A stretch of 40,475 nucleotides of DNA from Sharpea porci. GTDB lineage: Bacteria; Bacillota_I; Bacilli_A; Erysipelotrichales; Coprobacillaceae. The stretch is taken from NCBI RefSeq assembly GCF_009695655.1, contig NZ_VUNM01000026.1:1-40475 (forward strand), in the 5' to 3' direction. Below, in pieces: positions 24,688 through 32,525 of the stretch. The notes under the pieces were generated by a model. It was not told the origin of the DNA. It saw only the letters and a list, made by a program, of their open reading frames with translations, and ran no database searches. Both the position numbers and the translations under genes were made by a program. Each line of letters begins with the position of its first letter. The stretch's first letter is position 1.

Positions 24688-25611
24688 ATGATCCGTAAGC
24701 TTACTGCTTTACTTCTTGTTTTATCATTTCTTGTTGGCTGCAGCAGTAAAGCTGAAAACAACAAGACAATCAACCTTGGCTATTTGCCTATCACCCATGC
24801 CTTATCTGTATTTGAAACAAAAGAAATCTTAGATCAAACAAATGTTCATATAAAACTTACTAAATTTAGTAACTGGGCGGATTTAATGGATGCTTTGAAT
24901 GCGGGAAGAATTGATGGAGCATCCGTTCTTGTCGAACTGGCAATGAAAGCGAAAAGCAATGGCATTGATCTTAAAGCAGTGGCATTAGGCCATAAAGATG
25001 GCAATGTCATTATTGCCAAGAAGGACATCAAGAAGATGTCTGACTTAAAAGGCAAAACTATTGCCATACCCCATGCCCAGTCTTCCCACAATATCTTAAT
25101 TCAGCTCGCTTTAGAAAAAGCTCATCTTACAAAGAATGATGTCAAAATCATTCAGCTTGCTCCTAGCGAAATGCCTTCTTCATTAAATAGTGGCGCTATT
25201 GATGCCTATTGTGTTGCAGAACCATTTGGGGCAGTAGCCATTAATACGAAAATAGGTCATGTTCTCAAGACATCGGAAGAACTCTGGCAGAATTCTATTT
25301 GTTGCGCGATGGTCTTCAATAATGCTGCCATTACGAAGAAACAAACACAAATCAATCAAGTCATCTCAGCTTATAAACAAGCTGGCAAGAAACTTGCAAA
25401 AGGAAAAGAAGCAATGCGTATTGCTTCAAAATATCTTGGACAAGACAAAGCTGTTCTCAAAAAGTCACTAGCCTGGATTCACTTTGATGATTTAACATTG
25501 ACCAAAGAAGATTATGATAACTTGGCATTAAAAGTGAAACAGGATGGCATTAATCCTAATCCACCAAGCTATCAAGATTTCATCTATCAAGGAGTCACTG
25601 CCCATGATTAA
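24688..25611 (+). CDS. ABC transporter substrate-binding lipoprotein, SsuA/TauA/NMT1 type
   Basis: This 307-residue protein has a lipoprotein signal (LLLVLSFLVGC, cysteine at about 18). The mature part has the two-lobe NMT1/SsuA plan: NLGYLPITHAL, a middle DLKGKTIAIPHAQSSHNILI, then SGAIDAYCVAEPFGA. It should capture a small ligand outside the cell; the class covers sulfonates, taurine, nitrate, bicarbonate and thiamine precursors, and the substrate is unknown here. Its ATG comes one base after the cooS stop and lacks a strong ribosome site of its own, which implies coupled translation with the CO dehydrogenase. Confidence 0.9.
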   Translation: MIRKLTALLLVLSFLVGCSSKAENNKTINLGYLPITHALSVFETKEILDQTNVHIKLTKFSNWADLMDALNAGRIDGASVLVELAMKAKSNGIDLKAVALGHKDGNVIIAKKDIKKMSDLKGKTIAIPHAQSSHNILIQLALEKAHLTKNDVKIIQLAPSEMPSSLNSGAIDAYCVAEPFGAVAINTKIGHVLKTSEELWQNSICCAMVFNNAAITKKQTQINQVISAYKQAGKKLAKGKEAMRIASKYLGQDKAVLKKSLAWIHFDDLTLTKEDYDNLALKVKQDGINPNPPSYQDFIYQGVTAHD

Positions 25612-26392
25612 AACACTGAAACAAACAAGAACCATACTCATCTCATTTCTTATTCTCATCATTCTCTGGCAGCTTGCCATAAGCTTTGGGGGAATGAATA
25701 CAGCACTCTTTCCTTCACCTATAAAAGTCTTCAATGCCTTTGTTGGCTTAGCGACAAAAGGTCTCTCCGGTTCAACAACCGATGCTATTCTATGGATTCA
25801 TATCAAAGATAGCTTAGTCAGATTCTTCATTGGCTATTTACTGGCGGCATTATTAGGAATAGGATTTGGCTTATTGCTGGGATGGTTTCCTAAAGCCTTC
25901 AGCTATGTCAATCCGATTGTCCAGCTTATTAGACCCATTGCCCCAGTTGCCTGGCTGCCATTTCTTGTCTTAGTGATTGGTATTGGCAATCTACCAGCCA
26001 TTGCGATTATCTTTATTGCGGGATTCTTTCCCATTCTCTTATCCACAGTAAAAGCTGTTATTAATGTTGATCCGGTTTATCTTAAAGTCGCTAAAACATT
26101 TGGCTTAACACAATTACAGACTATCTTCAAGATTGTTTTGCCAGCTGCCTTTCCACAAATCTTCCATAGCTTACATTTAGCGCTAGGAACATGCTGGATA
26201 TTCTTAGTCTCAGGTGAGATGGTTGGCAGTCAGACAGGACTTGGCTTTCTGCTCATGGATGCCAAAAATACTATGCGTCCCGATGCCTTGTTAGCTGTCA
26301 TCATTACGATAGGTATTATTGGTCTGATCTTAGATCAAGCAATCGGTCTTTTCGAAAAGGCCATCAGAAAAACATGGGGATTTGGAGGCTAA
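25604..26392 (+). CDS. ABC transporter permease, SsuC/TauC type
   Basis: This 262-residue inner-membrane protein belongs to the BPD_transp_1 family. It has an N-terminal helix (RTILISFLILIILWQLAI), five to six further helices and the EAA-type loop for the ATPase (KVAKTFGLTQLQTIFKIVLPAAFPQI), typical of nitrate/sulfonate/taurine permeases. The ATG at 25604 follows AAGGAG by nine bases and overlaps the binding-protein gene by eight bases; longer in-frame starts would run far into that gene. It is the third gene of the cooS operon. Confidence 0.92.
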   Translation: MIKTLKQTRTILISFLILIILWQLAISFGGMNTALFPSPIKVFNAFVGLATKGLSGSTTDAILWIHIKDSLVRFFIGYLLAALLGIGFGLLLGWFPKAFSYVNPIVQLIRPIAPVAWLPFLVLVIGIGNLPAIAIIFIAGFFPILLSTVKAVINVDPVYLKVAKTFGLTQLQTIFKIVLPAAFPQIFHSLHLALGTCWIFLVSGEMVGSQTGLGFLLMDAKNTMRPDALLAVIITIGIIGLILDQAIGLFEKAIRKTWGFGG

Positions 26393-26394
26393 AT

Positions 26395-27165
26395 ATGTAT
26401 ATTGATATTCATGATGTTAGTGTAGAATACAAGCAAGACAATACCAGCTTTCTTGCTTTAGATCACATCAATCTCGCTATTGAACGAGGCGAATTCATCT
26501 GTCTCTTAGGCCCATCAGGATGTGGCAAGACAACCTTGTTGAATGCCATAGCCGGCTTTGAGAAAGTGACAAGTGGCACAATCACCATTGATGGCACACC
26601 AGTCACAAAACCTGATACACGCTATGTGACCATCTTCCAGAACTATGGTTTGCTGCCATGGCGTAGTGTTGAAAAGAATGTTGCGTTACCTTTAGAAACA
26701 AAGGGCTTAAGCAAACAAGAACAAGATGAACGCATCCAGCACTATTTAGAACTTGTCGGATTATCGGAGTATAAAGACCGTCATCCACATCAGTTATCAG
26801 GTGGACAGCAACAGCGTGTAGCAATTGCTAGAGCATTGGCAGTTAATCCAGATATACTTTTCATGGATGAACCCTTTGCGGCATTAGATGCCATCACAAG
26901 AATGAAGCTTCAGGATGATACCCGTCTTCTTTCTACGAAAGAGAAGAAAACGATTATCTTTGTCACACATGATATTGAAGAAGCTGTCTATTTGGCTGAT
27001 CGTATTGTCGTATTATCACCTAATCCAGGTCGTATTAAAAGCATTGTGGATGTCCACATGCCTTTCGAAAGAGACCGTACTTCCGATGACTTTATTCACA
27101 TCAGAGACAAAATCTTTGAAATCTTCAATATGAAAGTTGATCATGATCTTGAATATTATATTTAA
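26395..27165 (+). CDS. ABC transporter ATPase, SsuB/TauB type
   Basis: This 256-residue ATPase powers the permease encoded just upstream. It has Walker A GPSGCGKTT (from residue 39), the Q-loop FQNYGLLPW, signature LSGGQQQR, Walker B ILFMDEPFAALD and the switch histidine VTHDIEEA. The ATG at 26395 follows GGAGG (26384-26388), two bases after the permease stop. The last 171 codons and the first bases after the stop are repeated at 31816-32334 with about 18 base differences, mostly silent. The operon's original terminator is not here but behind that second copy, so this gene lies at the left edge of an insertion. Confidence 0.93.
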   Translation: MYIDIHDVSVEYKQDNTSFLALDHINLAIERGEFICLLGPSGCGKTTLLNAIAGFEKVTSGTITIDGTPVTKPDTRYVTIFQNYGLLPWRSVEKNVALPLETKGLSKQEQDERIQHYLELVGLSEYKDRHPHQLSGGQQQRVAIARALAVNPDILFMDEPFAALDAITRMKLQDDTRLLSTKEKKTIIFVTHDIEEAVYLADRIVVLSPNPGRIKSIVDVHMPFERDRTSDDFIHIRDKIFEIFNMKVDHDLEYYI

Positions 27166-27170
27166 CAGGC
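26652..27170 (+). repeat. Direct repeat, copy 1: 3' part of the transporter ATPase gene
   Basis: 519 bp matching 31816-32334 without gaps (offset 5164) and with about 18 mismatches counted by eye. The match starts inside the gene at GCTGCCATGG and ends five bases after the stop (AACAGGC). Confidence 0.95.
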
Positions 27171-27308
27171 AAGCTTGTACCAAATAAAATGCAAGAAGCA
27201 TTCATCAAAAACATCCTTCAGCTCAGAACAGATCGTGTTGATAAGGCCTTGCCACTATCAAGCACAGGGGACGATACAATAATACAGACAGGACGAAAAG
27301 CCGCTTAA
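27171..27308 (+). pseudogene. Unidentified gene remnant at the insertion edge
   Basis: An open frame of 45 codons starts directly at the junction with the repeated ATPase segment and ends TGRKAA plus TAA at 27306-27308; it includes MQEAFIKNILQLRTDRVDKA. Its end coincides with the first arm of a strong terminator, as for a real gene end. There is no full start region, so it looks like the C-terminal remnant of a gene cut by the rearrangement. I do not recognise the family. Confidence 0.45.
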
Positions 27309-27340
27309 AATAAGGCTTTTTCGGACCTGTCTTTTCTTTT
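27286..27340 (+). terminator. Long intrinsic terminator after the remnant
   Basis: AGACAGG (27286-27292) and CGAAAAGCC (27294-27302) pair with GGCTTTTTCG (27314-27323) and CCTGTCT (27326-27332), followed by a T-rich tract. Confidence 0.75.
27322..27335 (+). repeat. 14-bp direct repeat, left copy (flanks the AbiF module)
   Basis: CGGACCTGTCTTTT, identical to 28800-28813. Confidence 0.7.
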
Positions 27341-27470
27341 GGCCGGGTGCCGGGCCAGGGTAAACGAGGCAGAATACATATATGTTCTTGAAACTGGAGA
27401 TATAAAAAACGGGAAGGGGGATGAGAGTACTGAGAGATCAGTAATATATAGATATGCTCAAATTTGGGCA

Positions 27471-27531
27471 ACAAAAAGAGAGCCACAGAGTGACTCTCCC
27501 AGTGCAGTCCGAAAACATACACCTCAATCGT
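27471..27531 (-). ncRNA. Putative small RNA next to abiF
   Basis: A near-consensus minus-strand promoter (27566-27538) and a strong terminator define a transcript of about 61 nt starting near 27531. No ribosome site or useful reading frame lies in it. The 3' end is the hairpin GAGAGTCAC/GTGGCTCTC (one G-T pair) and a T run; the 5' part is single-stranded or weakly paired. Its position, directly behind an AbiF-type HEPN gene on the same strand, resembles the small RNAs reported beside Abi_2/AbiF genes that are thought to hold the toxin in check. Family membership is inference. Confidence 0.6.
27473..27498 (-). terminator. Intrinsic terminator of the small RNA (and of abiF read-through)
   Basis: On the plus strand GAGAG-c-CAC (27478-27486), AGA loop, GTG-a-CTCTC (27490-27498); the Ts follow on the minus strand. 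Confidence 0.75.
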
Positions 27532-27537
27532 GAAATC

Positions 27538-27566
27538 ATTATACCAAAACATAGACTTGAAGGCAA
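27538..27566 (-). promoter_or_regulatory. Promoter of the abiF-linked small RNA
   Basis: Minus strand: TTGCCT (27566-27561), 17-bp spacer, TATAAT (27543-27538). It lies between the abiF stop and the terminator, so it cannot serve abiF itself. Confidence 0.7.
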
Positions 27567-27603
27567 GCTTTATTTGCTTAATGTGGGGGGTATGAGAATA
27601 GGA

Positions 27604-28578
27604 CTATGAGTTCAAATATGCTTTGAGTGAGGTGATTTTGGAAGCAACATTCTGCTGGATGATCATGCTATAAATCTCCGGTGTAACCGAGGATTTAAGA
27701 AGATCATTCTGTTCCTTATACTGCCGTAATAAATCGTTTGCTCGTGTGTTGTTGAAGTCAATTCGCTTAAGTAAACAACAGATGATAATTATGTAATCTA
27801 CCAATGAGTAAAGCGTGATATTTTGTATTCCGGTTTCTTTCTCAACCCACCTTTTGAGAACATTACTGATTTTGCGATCTTTGAATCTTGTATCAAAAAT
27901 AATGTTGTTGTGAGCAACTGCATTACGTAATGCTTTTAAGGTGAAGAGAACAGTAGAGAGCAGTCCTCGATTAGTATCGATTGAAACATCAAATAAATCA
28001 ATCTGATTCAGAATATCCTCACGAGTTGCAGTATTGAGGCATTCAAAAAAACTTGCGAGATCTTTGAGGTACAAAAACTCAAAAATTGCCCATAGAGGTG
28101 CATCTTCACCTCGGTTATAAAAATGGCGTACCATTTGATTTTCTCGACGAGCTTCGTCGCTGTATCTTCTGGATACCTGAGAATATACAGAGTTCCGGAG
28201 CTTTAATCGTTTGAGCTGCAATTTTGCATTGGATGGATTATCTGACATTCGTTCTTTGTAGACGTAGTCAAACGTTCCCTGTCTCAAGCCTTCTACTGAT
28301 GTGTTACAAACAATGTTTTTAAGTGCAGTTTCTAAAAACATCAGTGTGGGATATAGTGCAGCCTTCATATTGTTATCATATTCGATAACTGCTACAACTT
28401 CACTGAAGTCGGTATAAGGGATCTGGGTGTTCTGTTGTTTGACAAAGCGATAACCCTTATATCCATGGTAGTATCCATAACTTACAAGCTGCTTTTTTTG
28501 TTTACTTCCATTGATTTGAACATTGCAATCATTCCGCAGGTGACGCATTAGTCCATTTATTGTTTGAGGAGAAGCCAT
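27604..28578 (-). CDS. AbiF/AbiD-type abortive infection protein (Abi_2 family, HEPN)
   Basis: This 324-residue protein matches the Abi_2 family plan: an N-terminal part (LVSYGYYHGYKGYRFV, then FSEVVAVIEYDNNMKAALYP) and a helical C-terminal part with a HEPN Rx4H site at R218-N-A-V-A-H223, the usual RNase centre. APLWAIFEFLYLKDLASFF is also family-typical. Such proteins sense phage infection and stop growth by cutting RNA. It has its own promoter (TTGTAC, 17 bp, TATCAT) and ribosome site (AGAAGGA), and runs against the neighbouring genes. A small RNA with independent promoter follows it. The module is bracketed by 14-bp direct repeats. Confidence 0.88.
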   Translation of the reverse strand: MASPQTINGLMRHLRNDCNVQINGSKQKKQLVSYGYYHGYKGYRFVKQQNTQIPYTDFSEVVAVIEYDNNMKAALYPTLMFLETALKNIVCNTSVEGLRQGTFDYVYKERMSDNPSNAKLQLKRLKLRNSVYSQVSRRYSDEARRENQMVRHFYNRGEDAPLWAIFEFLYLKDLASFFECLNTATREDILNQIDLFDVSIDTNRGLLSTVLFTLKALRNAVAHNNIIFDTRFKDRKISNVLKRWVEKETGIQNITLYSLVDYIIIICCLLKRIDFNNTRANDLLRQYKEQNDLLKSSVTPEIYSMIIQQNVASKITSLKAYLNS

Positions 28579-28623
28579 TCGCTATCCTTCTTTCTAAATT
28601 TATGATCAATATAATTTTCTTAA

Positions 28624-28652
28624 ATGATATCAGAAAAAGCTGTTTAGTACAA
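28624..28652 (-). promoter_or_regulatory. Promoter of abiF
   Basis: Minus strand: TTGTAC (28652-28647), 17-bp spacer, TATCAT (28629-28624). Confidence 0.6.
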
Positions 28653-28799
28653 GAAAGAAGGCATATGGATGCTTAAATAGTAATGTGCGGTTGAAAAATA
28701 AAACATAAGATAAAGCCTGATTTTTAGAAAAGACAGATCTGGATAACTTAAAAACTTTGCAAATTACAAGTTGATGATATGTAGAGGTATCAGTGCGTC

Positions 28800-28813
28800 C
28801 GGACCTGTCTTTT
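28800..28813 (+). repeat. 14-bp direct repeat, right copy
   Basis: CGGACCTGTCTTTT, identical to 27322-27335. AAAAGACAG (28728-28736) upstream can pair with it over a long loop. Confidence 0.7.
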
Positions 28814-28819
28814 TTGCGT

Positions 28820-28940
28820 TCATTTTTTCTTCCTTCCGCCTTTGCTGCGCTGGATTCCGTGAGCGGCCATGAACTTGGACATGCGAAGGATACCCCATAA
28901 GCGTCACCAGTTCATCCGTTGTGAGGACCTCATATTTGGC
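28820..28940 (-). pseudogene. Gene remnant with frameshift
   Basis: On the minus strand one frame reads AKYEVLTTDELVTLMG and, after a shift of one base, ILRMSKFMAAHGIQRSKGGR with KKK and a TGA (28822-28820). The basic tail and the ATGA overlap with a further short frame (MNAKKTGPDAL) look like the end of an operon gene followed by another start. I do not recognise the family. It is probably debris of a mobile element. The rest of 28653-29000 shows no gene. Confidence 0.4.
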
Positions 28941-28993
28941 ACTTTTTTGTGGAAGTAAAGTAATTGAGTCCGGAAAATGAAATATGTTTGTAG

Positions 28994-28999
28994 TATAAT
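28994..28999 (+). promoter_or_regulatory. -10 box of the three-gene cassette
   Basis: TATAAT with no clear -35 box at the right distance; TTGAGT (28964-28969) is 24 bp away. A second TATAAA lies at 29005. Confidence 0.35.
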
Positions 29000-29039
29000 A
29001 AATAGTATAAAATGAAAATATTAAATAGGAGGAATGAGA

Positions 29040-29849
29040 ATGAAAGCCGGAGATTTCCTTAAAGTTATATATTTTGATGAGCCGTTCGTCTCTGATTTTT
29101 TACAGATTATAGCGGGTGGGGAATTAAAGAAAACTAGTGAATTTTTAAGTGAACTACATTCAAATGCTGATGCTGAAGCAGCTATCGATGCAAAGGCTGG
29201 AACTGATACAAAAGGTATCGCAAAGATTTTCAGCATTTTTTCCGGAATAGATCTTACTGTATCAGGAAAGGCCAGTGCTGAAATATCGCATAAAAGGGAT
29301 AGGATAGTAAAGAACATTTTAGAAAATACATTACTGTCTGATTTTGTATCGATTCTTAAAGCTGATGATAGACGACCGAAAAACAAAAGATGTGAAGGAA
29401 TTGAGGTATTCAAGAAAATCACAGTAAAACCGGTCAAGAATTCTTTTTCGTACTTCATGCTTATAGCACCATATATGTCAATGATGGATGGCAAAGTTGA
29501 TCTTGATGGGAGCACACTAAAGATTGATCCCGCAAAGTTGGAACAGGCATTAGATAAGGGACGTGGATTCTACGAATTTGTTGGTGTTGCTAATGGCAAA
29601 AAATTCATTATTAGATTTAATCGTCAAGCTTTCAGAAACGGATATACAATGTCTGACTTGCCCAAAATGGAACTTACCTATTATGCAATCAAAGTGGGGC
29701 AGATTTCGCTTGATGAATTGGATGTGAGTAAAGAGTTTGAGTTTGGAGCGAAGACCCCGGAGAGATTTGACTATAAACGACAGAATGAGACTGAAAAAGC
29801 AGATGTTCTGGATGTTTATGATGCCGTAATATCGGGGGTTTTACAGTAA
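29040..29849 (+). CDS. Cassette gene 1: unknown protein, DUF6414-like
   Basis: This 269-residue protein has no catalytic motif I can name. It opens KAGDFLKVIYFDEPFVSDFL, like DUF6414 proteins, which start with a similar I-Y-x-D/E strand. A central small-residue stretch (AEAAIDAKAGTDTKGIAK and LTVSGKASAEISHKRDRIV) could be amphipathic or membrane-interacting and is followed by KNILENTLLSDFVSIL. The second half looks globular. The ATG at 29040 is preferred over 29034 because AGGAGG ends seven bases before it. The stop overlaps the next start in TAATG. Family assignment is from memory of the N-terminal pattern and not firm. Confidence 0.6.
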   Translation: MKAGDFLKVIYFDEPFVSDFLQIIAGGELKKTSEFLSELHSNADAEAAIDAKAGTDTKGIAKIFSIFSGIDLTVSGKASAEISHKRDRIVKNILENTLLSDFVSILKADDRRPKNKRCEGIEVFKKITVKPVKNSFSYFMLIAPYMSMMDGKVDLDGSTLKIDPAKLEQALDKGRGFYEFVGVANGKKFIIRFNRQAFRNGYTMSDLPKMELTYYAIKVGQISLDELDVSKEFEFGAKTPERFDYKRQNETEKADVLDVYDAVISGVLQ

Positions 29850-30970
29850 TGGTCGAAAAGGTAGAAGTTTTCTGGGGATCAGATAAGGACTTTGAAGATG
29901 CAATAGCTGGAATACAGCATCCTACTTATCTTGTTGATGTGTTTAACCATATAAATCAAACAAAGGTTAAAGTCGATGGAGTTAATAAAACAGATTCGCC
30001 GCTGGAAGTGGAAAATCTCATTATTCATACTGATGACTATGGTGGCATTCAGGAATGGGCTTTGATGGGATTCTCAATTAATGTTATCGAGAATCCTCGA
30101 TTAAAAGTTAGCAATGTATGGATGTGCAATCCACCGCTTCAGATCTATGATGATATTAAACGAACATACGTAGGCAAGATTGAGGAACATAAAACTGAAT
30201 ATCCTAAAATTACAGAAGAGGCTCTCATGAAAATATCTAAAGGATATGATAAGGCAGTCATCGGCCAACCGCATGTAATTCAAGATATCTTACCTGCAAT
30301 ATATTCACTCATTAAGAAGCATAGAAAAAAACCAGCAACACTTTTATTTTTGGGCACTTCAGGTATTGGAAAAACAGAAACCGCGAATTTCATCGGGGAC
30401 TGTATCGGAAATGGCATGGTTAGAATCCAGTTCTCAATGCAACAGACCAACAATGCTGTACAGTATATTTTTGGAGGTGGACATGGTGAAGATAGCTTGG
30501 CCCGGCGATTAATCCGGCGAAAGAGTAACCTTATATTACTCGATGAGTTTGATAAGGTGTCACCCGGATTTTATAATGCTTTCTATCAGATGTTTGATGA
30601 AGGAGAATTTGTCGATAAAAACTATAGAGTCGATGTGTCTGATTGTATTATTATATGCACTTCAAATTTTTTGACGGAGGAAGATGCAGAGAAAAATCTG
30701 GGCTCAGCCATTTACTCAAGATTTACCAAGGTTCTTCGATTTGAACCGATAAGTGAAGCAGACCGTATTCGCATTGCGAAGATATCATTTAATAGAGTGT
30801 TTGATGAATTAAGCCCGGAAGAACAAGGAATGGTTCCTAAAGAAAAATTGCTGGATTTCTATTCGAATGCGATTCAAAAAGGAGCATATAATAATATTCG
30901 AATGCTGAGAAGTGATATAGAAGAAAGTATATATTTTGAAATATTGAGAGCCAAGAAAATTCTTCCATAG
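29849..30970 (+). CDS. Cassette gene 2: AAA+ ATPase of the ClpA/ClpX-like class
   Basis: This 373-residue protein carries a private N-terminal domain (about residues 1-130) and one AAA+ module: Walker A GTSGIGKTET (169-178), Walker B LILLDEFDKV (D232, E233), sensor 1 IICTSNF, the arginine-finger segment GSAIYSRFTKVLRF and a C-terminal helical lid with sensor-2-like arginines (NNIRMLRSDIEES). The module resembles the second ATPase domain of Clp/Hsp100 proteins. It lacks an obvious ClpP loop and any protease or nuclease domain, so it probably remodels a partner, most simply the proteins of its neighbours. It overlaps gene 1 by one base. Confidence 0.85.
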   Translation: MVEKVEVFWGSDKDFEDAIAGIQHPTYLVDVFNHINQTKVKVDGVNKTDSPLEVENLIIHTDDYGGIQEWALMGFSINVIENPRLKVSNVWMCNPPLQIYDDIKRTYVGKIEEHKTEYPKITEEALMKISKGYDKAVIGQPHVIQDILPAIYSLIKKHRKKPATLLFLGTSGIGKTETANFIGDCIGNGMVRIQFSMQQTNNAVQYIFGGGHGEDSLARRLIRRKSNLILLDEFDKVSPGFYNAFYQMFDEGEFVDKNYRVDVSDCIIICTSNFLTEEDAEKNLGSAIYSRFTKVLRFEPISEADRIRIAKISFNRVFDELSPEEQGMVPKEKLLDFYSNAIQKGAYNNIRMLRSDIEESIYFEILRAKKILP

Positions 30971-31010
30971 CTATATTCGGAAATGTAAAAACAGACAAGG
31001 GGGGAGCGAT

Positions 31011-31568
31011 TTGGGAAATATATTAAATAGTATTTTACAATTTATATCTGAAAATGTGTTGTCAGTAATTACTGCAGCAACTGCGATTGTGTCTGTCTGT
31101 ATTTCTTTGCGAACGCTTCGCCAAAATTCTAAAATGCTCGAAGAATCGAGTAGACCTTATATAACCGCTCAGATTGAGCATATTGGTAATGCTTTTTATC
31201 TTCGTTTTAAGAATTACGGGCAATCAGCAGCGATTATCGATAATATCGAATTAGATGAAAATGCAGAGAGAGTTCAAGTGGAAGATTATATTACGGTCTT
31301 CGAAGATTTTTGTGGAAACACTATTCCGCCAAACTACTCATTTATGACATGTATTCGACAGGATAATGTATCTGGTGAAGAGAATAAAATCTCGATAGAT
31401 ATAAAATATCACTCTGCCGTAAGGAAATACACTGAGCATGTTGAAATTAATTTGGCAGCCTATAAAAAAGTTCTTGAGGCTAGGCGAAATATTGACCGAA
31501 ACAATGCAGAGGTTGTTATAGGTAAGACGTTGCAGGATCTAGTATTTGCGGTCGAAAAACAGCAGTAA
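31011..31568 (+). CDS. Cassette gene 3: single-pass membrane protein
   Basis: This 185-residue protein starts at TTG behind GGGGGAG. One N-terminal membrane helix (NVLSVITAATAIVSVCISL, residues about 14-32) is followed by a short basic/helical linker (RTLRQNSKMLEESSRP) and a beta-rich cytoplasmic domain (YITAQIEHIGNAFYLRFKNYG, IDIKYHSAV). No enzyme motif is visible. Layout and the YITAQIE-type strand recall membrane proteins of unknown function common in mobile islands. It lies 40 bases after the ATPase gene and is followed by a terminator, so it closes the cassette. A membrane anchor or effector role is inference. Confidence 0.7.
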   Translation: MGNILNSILQFISENVLSVITAATAIVSVCISLRTLRQNSKMLEESSRPYITAQIEHIGNAFYLRFKNYGQSAAIIDNIELDENAERVQVEDYITVFEDFCGNTIPPNYSFMTCIRQDNVSGEENKISIDIKYHSAVRKYTEHVEINLAAYKKVLEARRNIDRNNAEVVIGKTLQDLVFAVEKQQ

Positions 31569-31612
31569 GTAGAAAGAAATTCATTCATTAAAAATAAGTA
31601 AACCAAGTCAGA

Positions 31613-31651
31613 GCCCCTTGGCTATCCTAACCGATAGTCAAGGGCTTTTTT
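31613..31651 (+). terminator. Intrinsic terminator of the three-gene cassette
   Basis: Long stem from 31613-31626 and 31633-31645 with one bulge and one mismatch, then six Ts. The following 31652-31815 holds no gene; an imperfect tandem repeat (AGTTCCGCACTCAG, AGTTCCGCTCAG) lies at the very end, touching the repeat junction. Confidence 0.85.
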
Positions 31652-31815
31652 CATGTCTCCGAACCTTTCGGCTCATTCCAAATCCCACAGAAAAAGTTTT
31701 TCAAAAAGTTTTAGCGACCTGAGCGCAAGCCGTCCACATCAAGTTAGTGAGAAGCGATAAAGTTTCCCACTGATTCTTGATAACTGAACAGTTCCGCACT
31801 CAGAAGTTCCGCTCA

Positions 31816-32329
31816 GCTGCCATGGCGTAGTGTTGAAAAGAATGTTGCTTTACCTTTAGAAACAAAGGGCTTAAACAAACAAGAACAAGATGAACGCATC
31901 AAGCGCTATTTAGAACTTGTTGGACTATCAGACTATAAAGACCGTCATCCACATCAGTTATCAGGTGGACAGCAACAGCGTGTAGCAATTGCAAGAGCAC
32001 TGGCAATTAATCCAGATATACTTTTCATGGATGAACCTTTTGCGGCATTAGATGCCATCACAAGAATGAAGCTTCAGGATGATACCCGTCTTCTTTCTAC
32101 GAAAGAAAAGAAAACAATTATCTTTGTCACACATGATATTGAAGAAGCTGTCTATTTAGCTGATAGTATTGTCGTATTATCACCTAATCCAGGTCGTATT
32201 AAAAGCATTGTGGATGTCCACATGCCTTTTGAAAGAGACCGTACTTCCGATGACTTTATTCACATCAGAGACAAAATCTTTGAAATCTTCAATATGAAAG
32301 TTGATCGTGATCTTGAATATTATATTTAA
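31816..32329 (+). pseudogene. Displaced 3' fragment of the SsuB-type ATPase gene (repeat copy 2)
   Basis: The segment holds the last 171 codons of the ATPase gene at 26395, in the same frame to the TAA at 32327-32329, with signature, Walker B and switch histidine but no Walker A or start. It differs from copy 1 at about 18 of 519 positions, mostly third codon bases, so it is another allele rather than a fresh duplicate. Unlike copy 1 it keeps the gene's natural terminator (AACAGGC, TACG, GCCTGTT and Ts). It is thus most likely the original chromosomal 3' end, pushed aside by the insertion. Confidence 0.92.
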
Positions 32330-32350
32330 CAGGCTACGGCCTGTTTTTTA
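32328..32350 (+). terminator. Terminator of the displaced ATPase fragment
   Basis: AACAGGC (32328-32334), TACG, GCCTGTT (32339-32345) and Ts. This is the terminator missing at 27170. Confidence 0.85.
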
Positions 32351-32525
32351 TTGCATACGCCTACCAATAAGTAATGGATTATAGATTCTTATCATGAGAA
32401 CAATCATTAATCTTAAAAGGAACCAGATTCTTTGGCTCTTTCAAGTATGCATCCTCAAACCATATACCTCTATTGACATAATAATATGCTACAATGCTTC
32501 CTTTACTTATGTTGGGAGGGCTTGG

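Noticed and set aside
27339-27533. Plus-strand 64-codon frame between the terminator and abiF
   Set aside because: It overlaps the small RNA, its terminator and promoter, has no ribosome site and its composition is not protein-like.
27223-27552. Minus-strand 109-codon frame across the small RNA region
   Set aside because: It runs through two terminators and the remnant on the other strand and shows no domain-like pattern.
32027-32329. Independent 100-residue gene starting at an internal ATG of the displaced ATPase fragment
   Set aside because: It is the tail of the duplicated ATPase gene; no promoter or ribosome site precedes the ATG and the fragment lacks Walker A.
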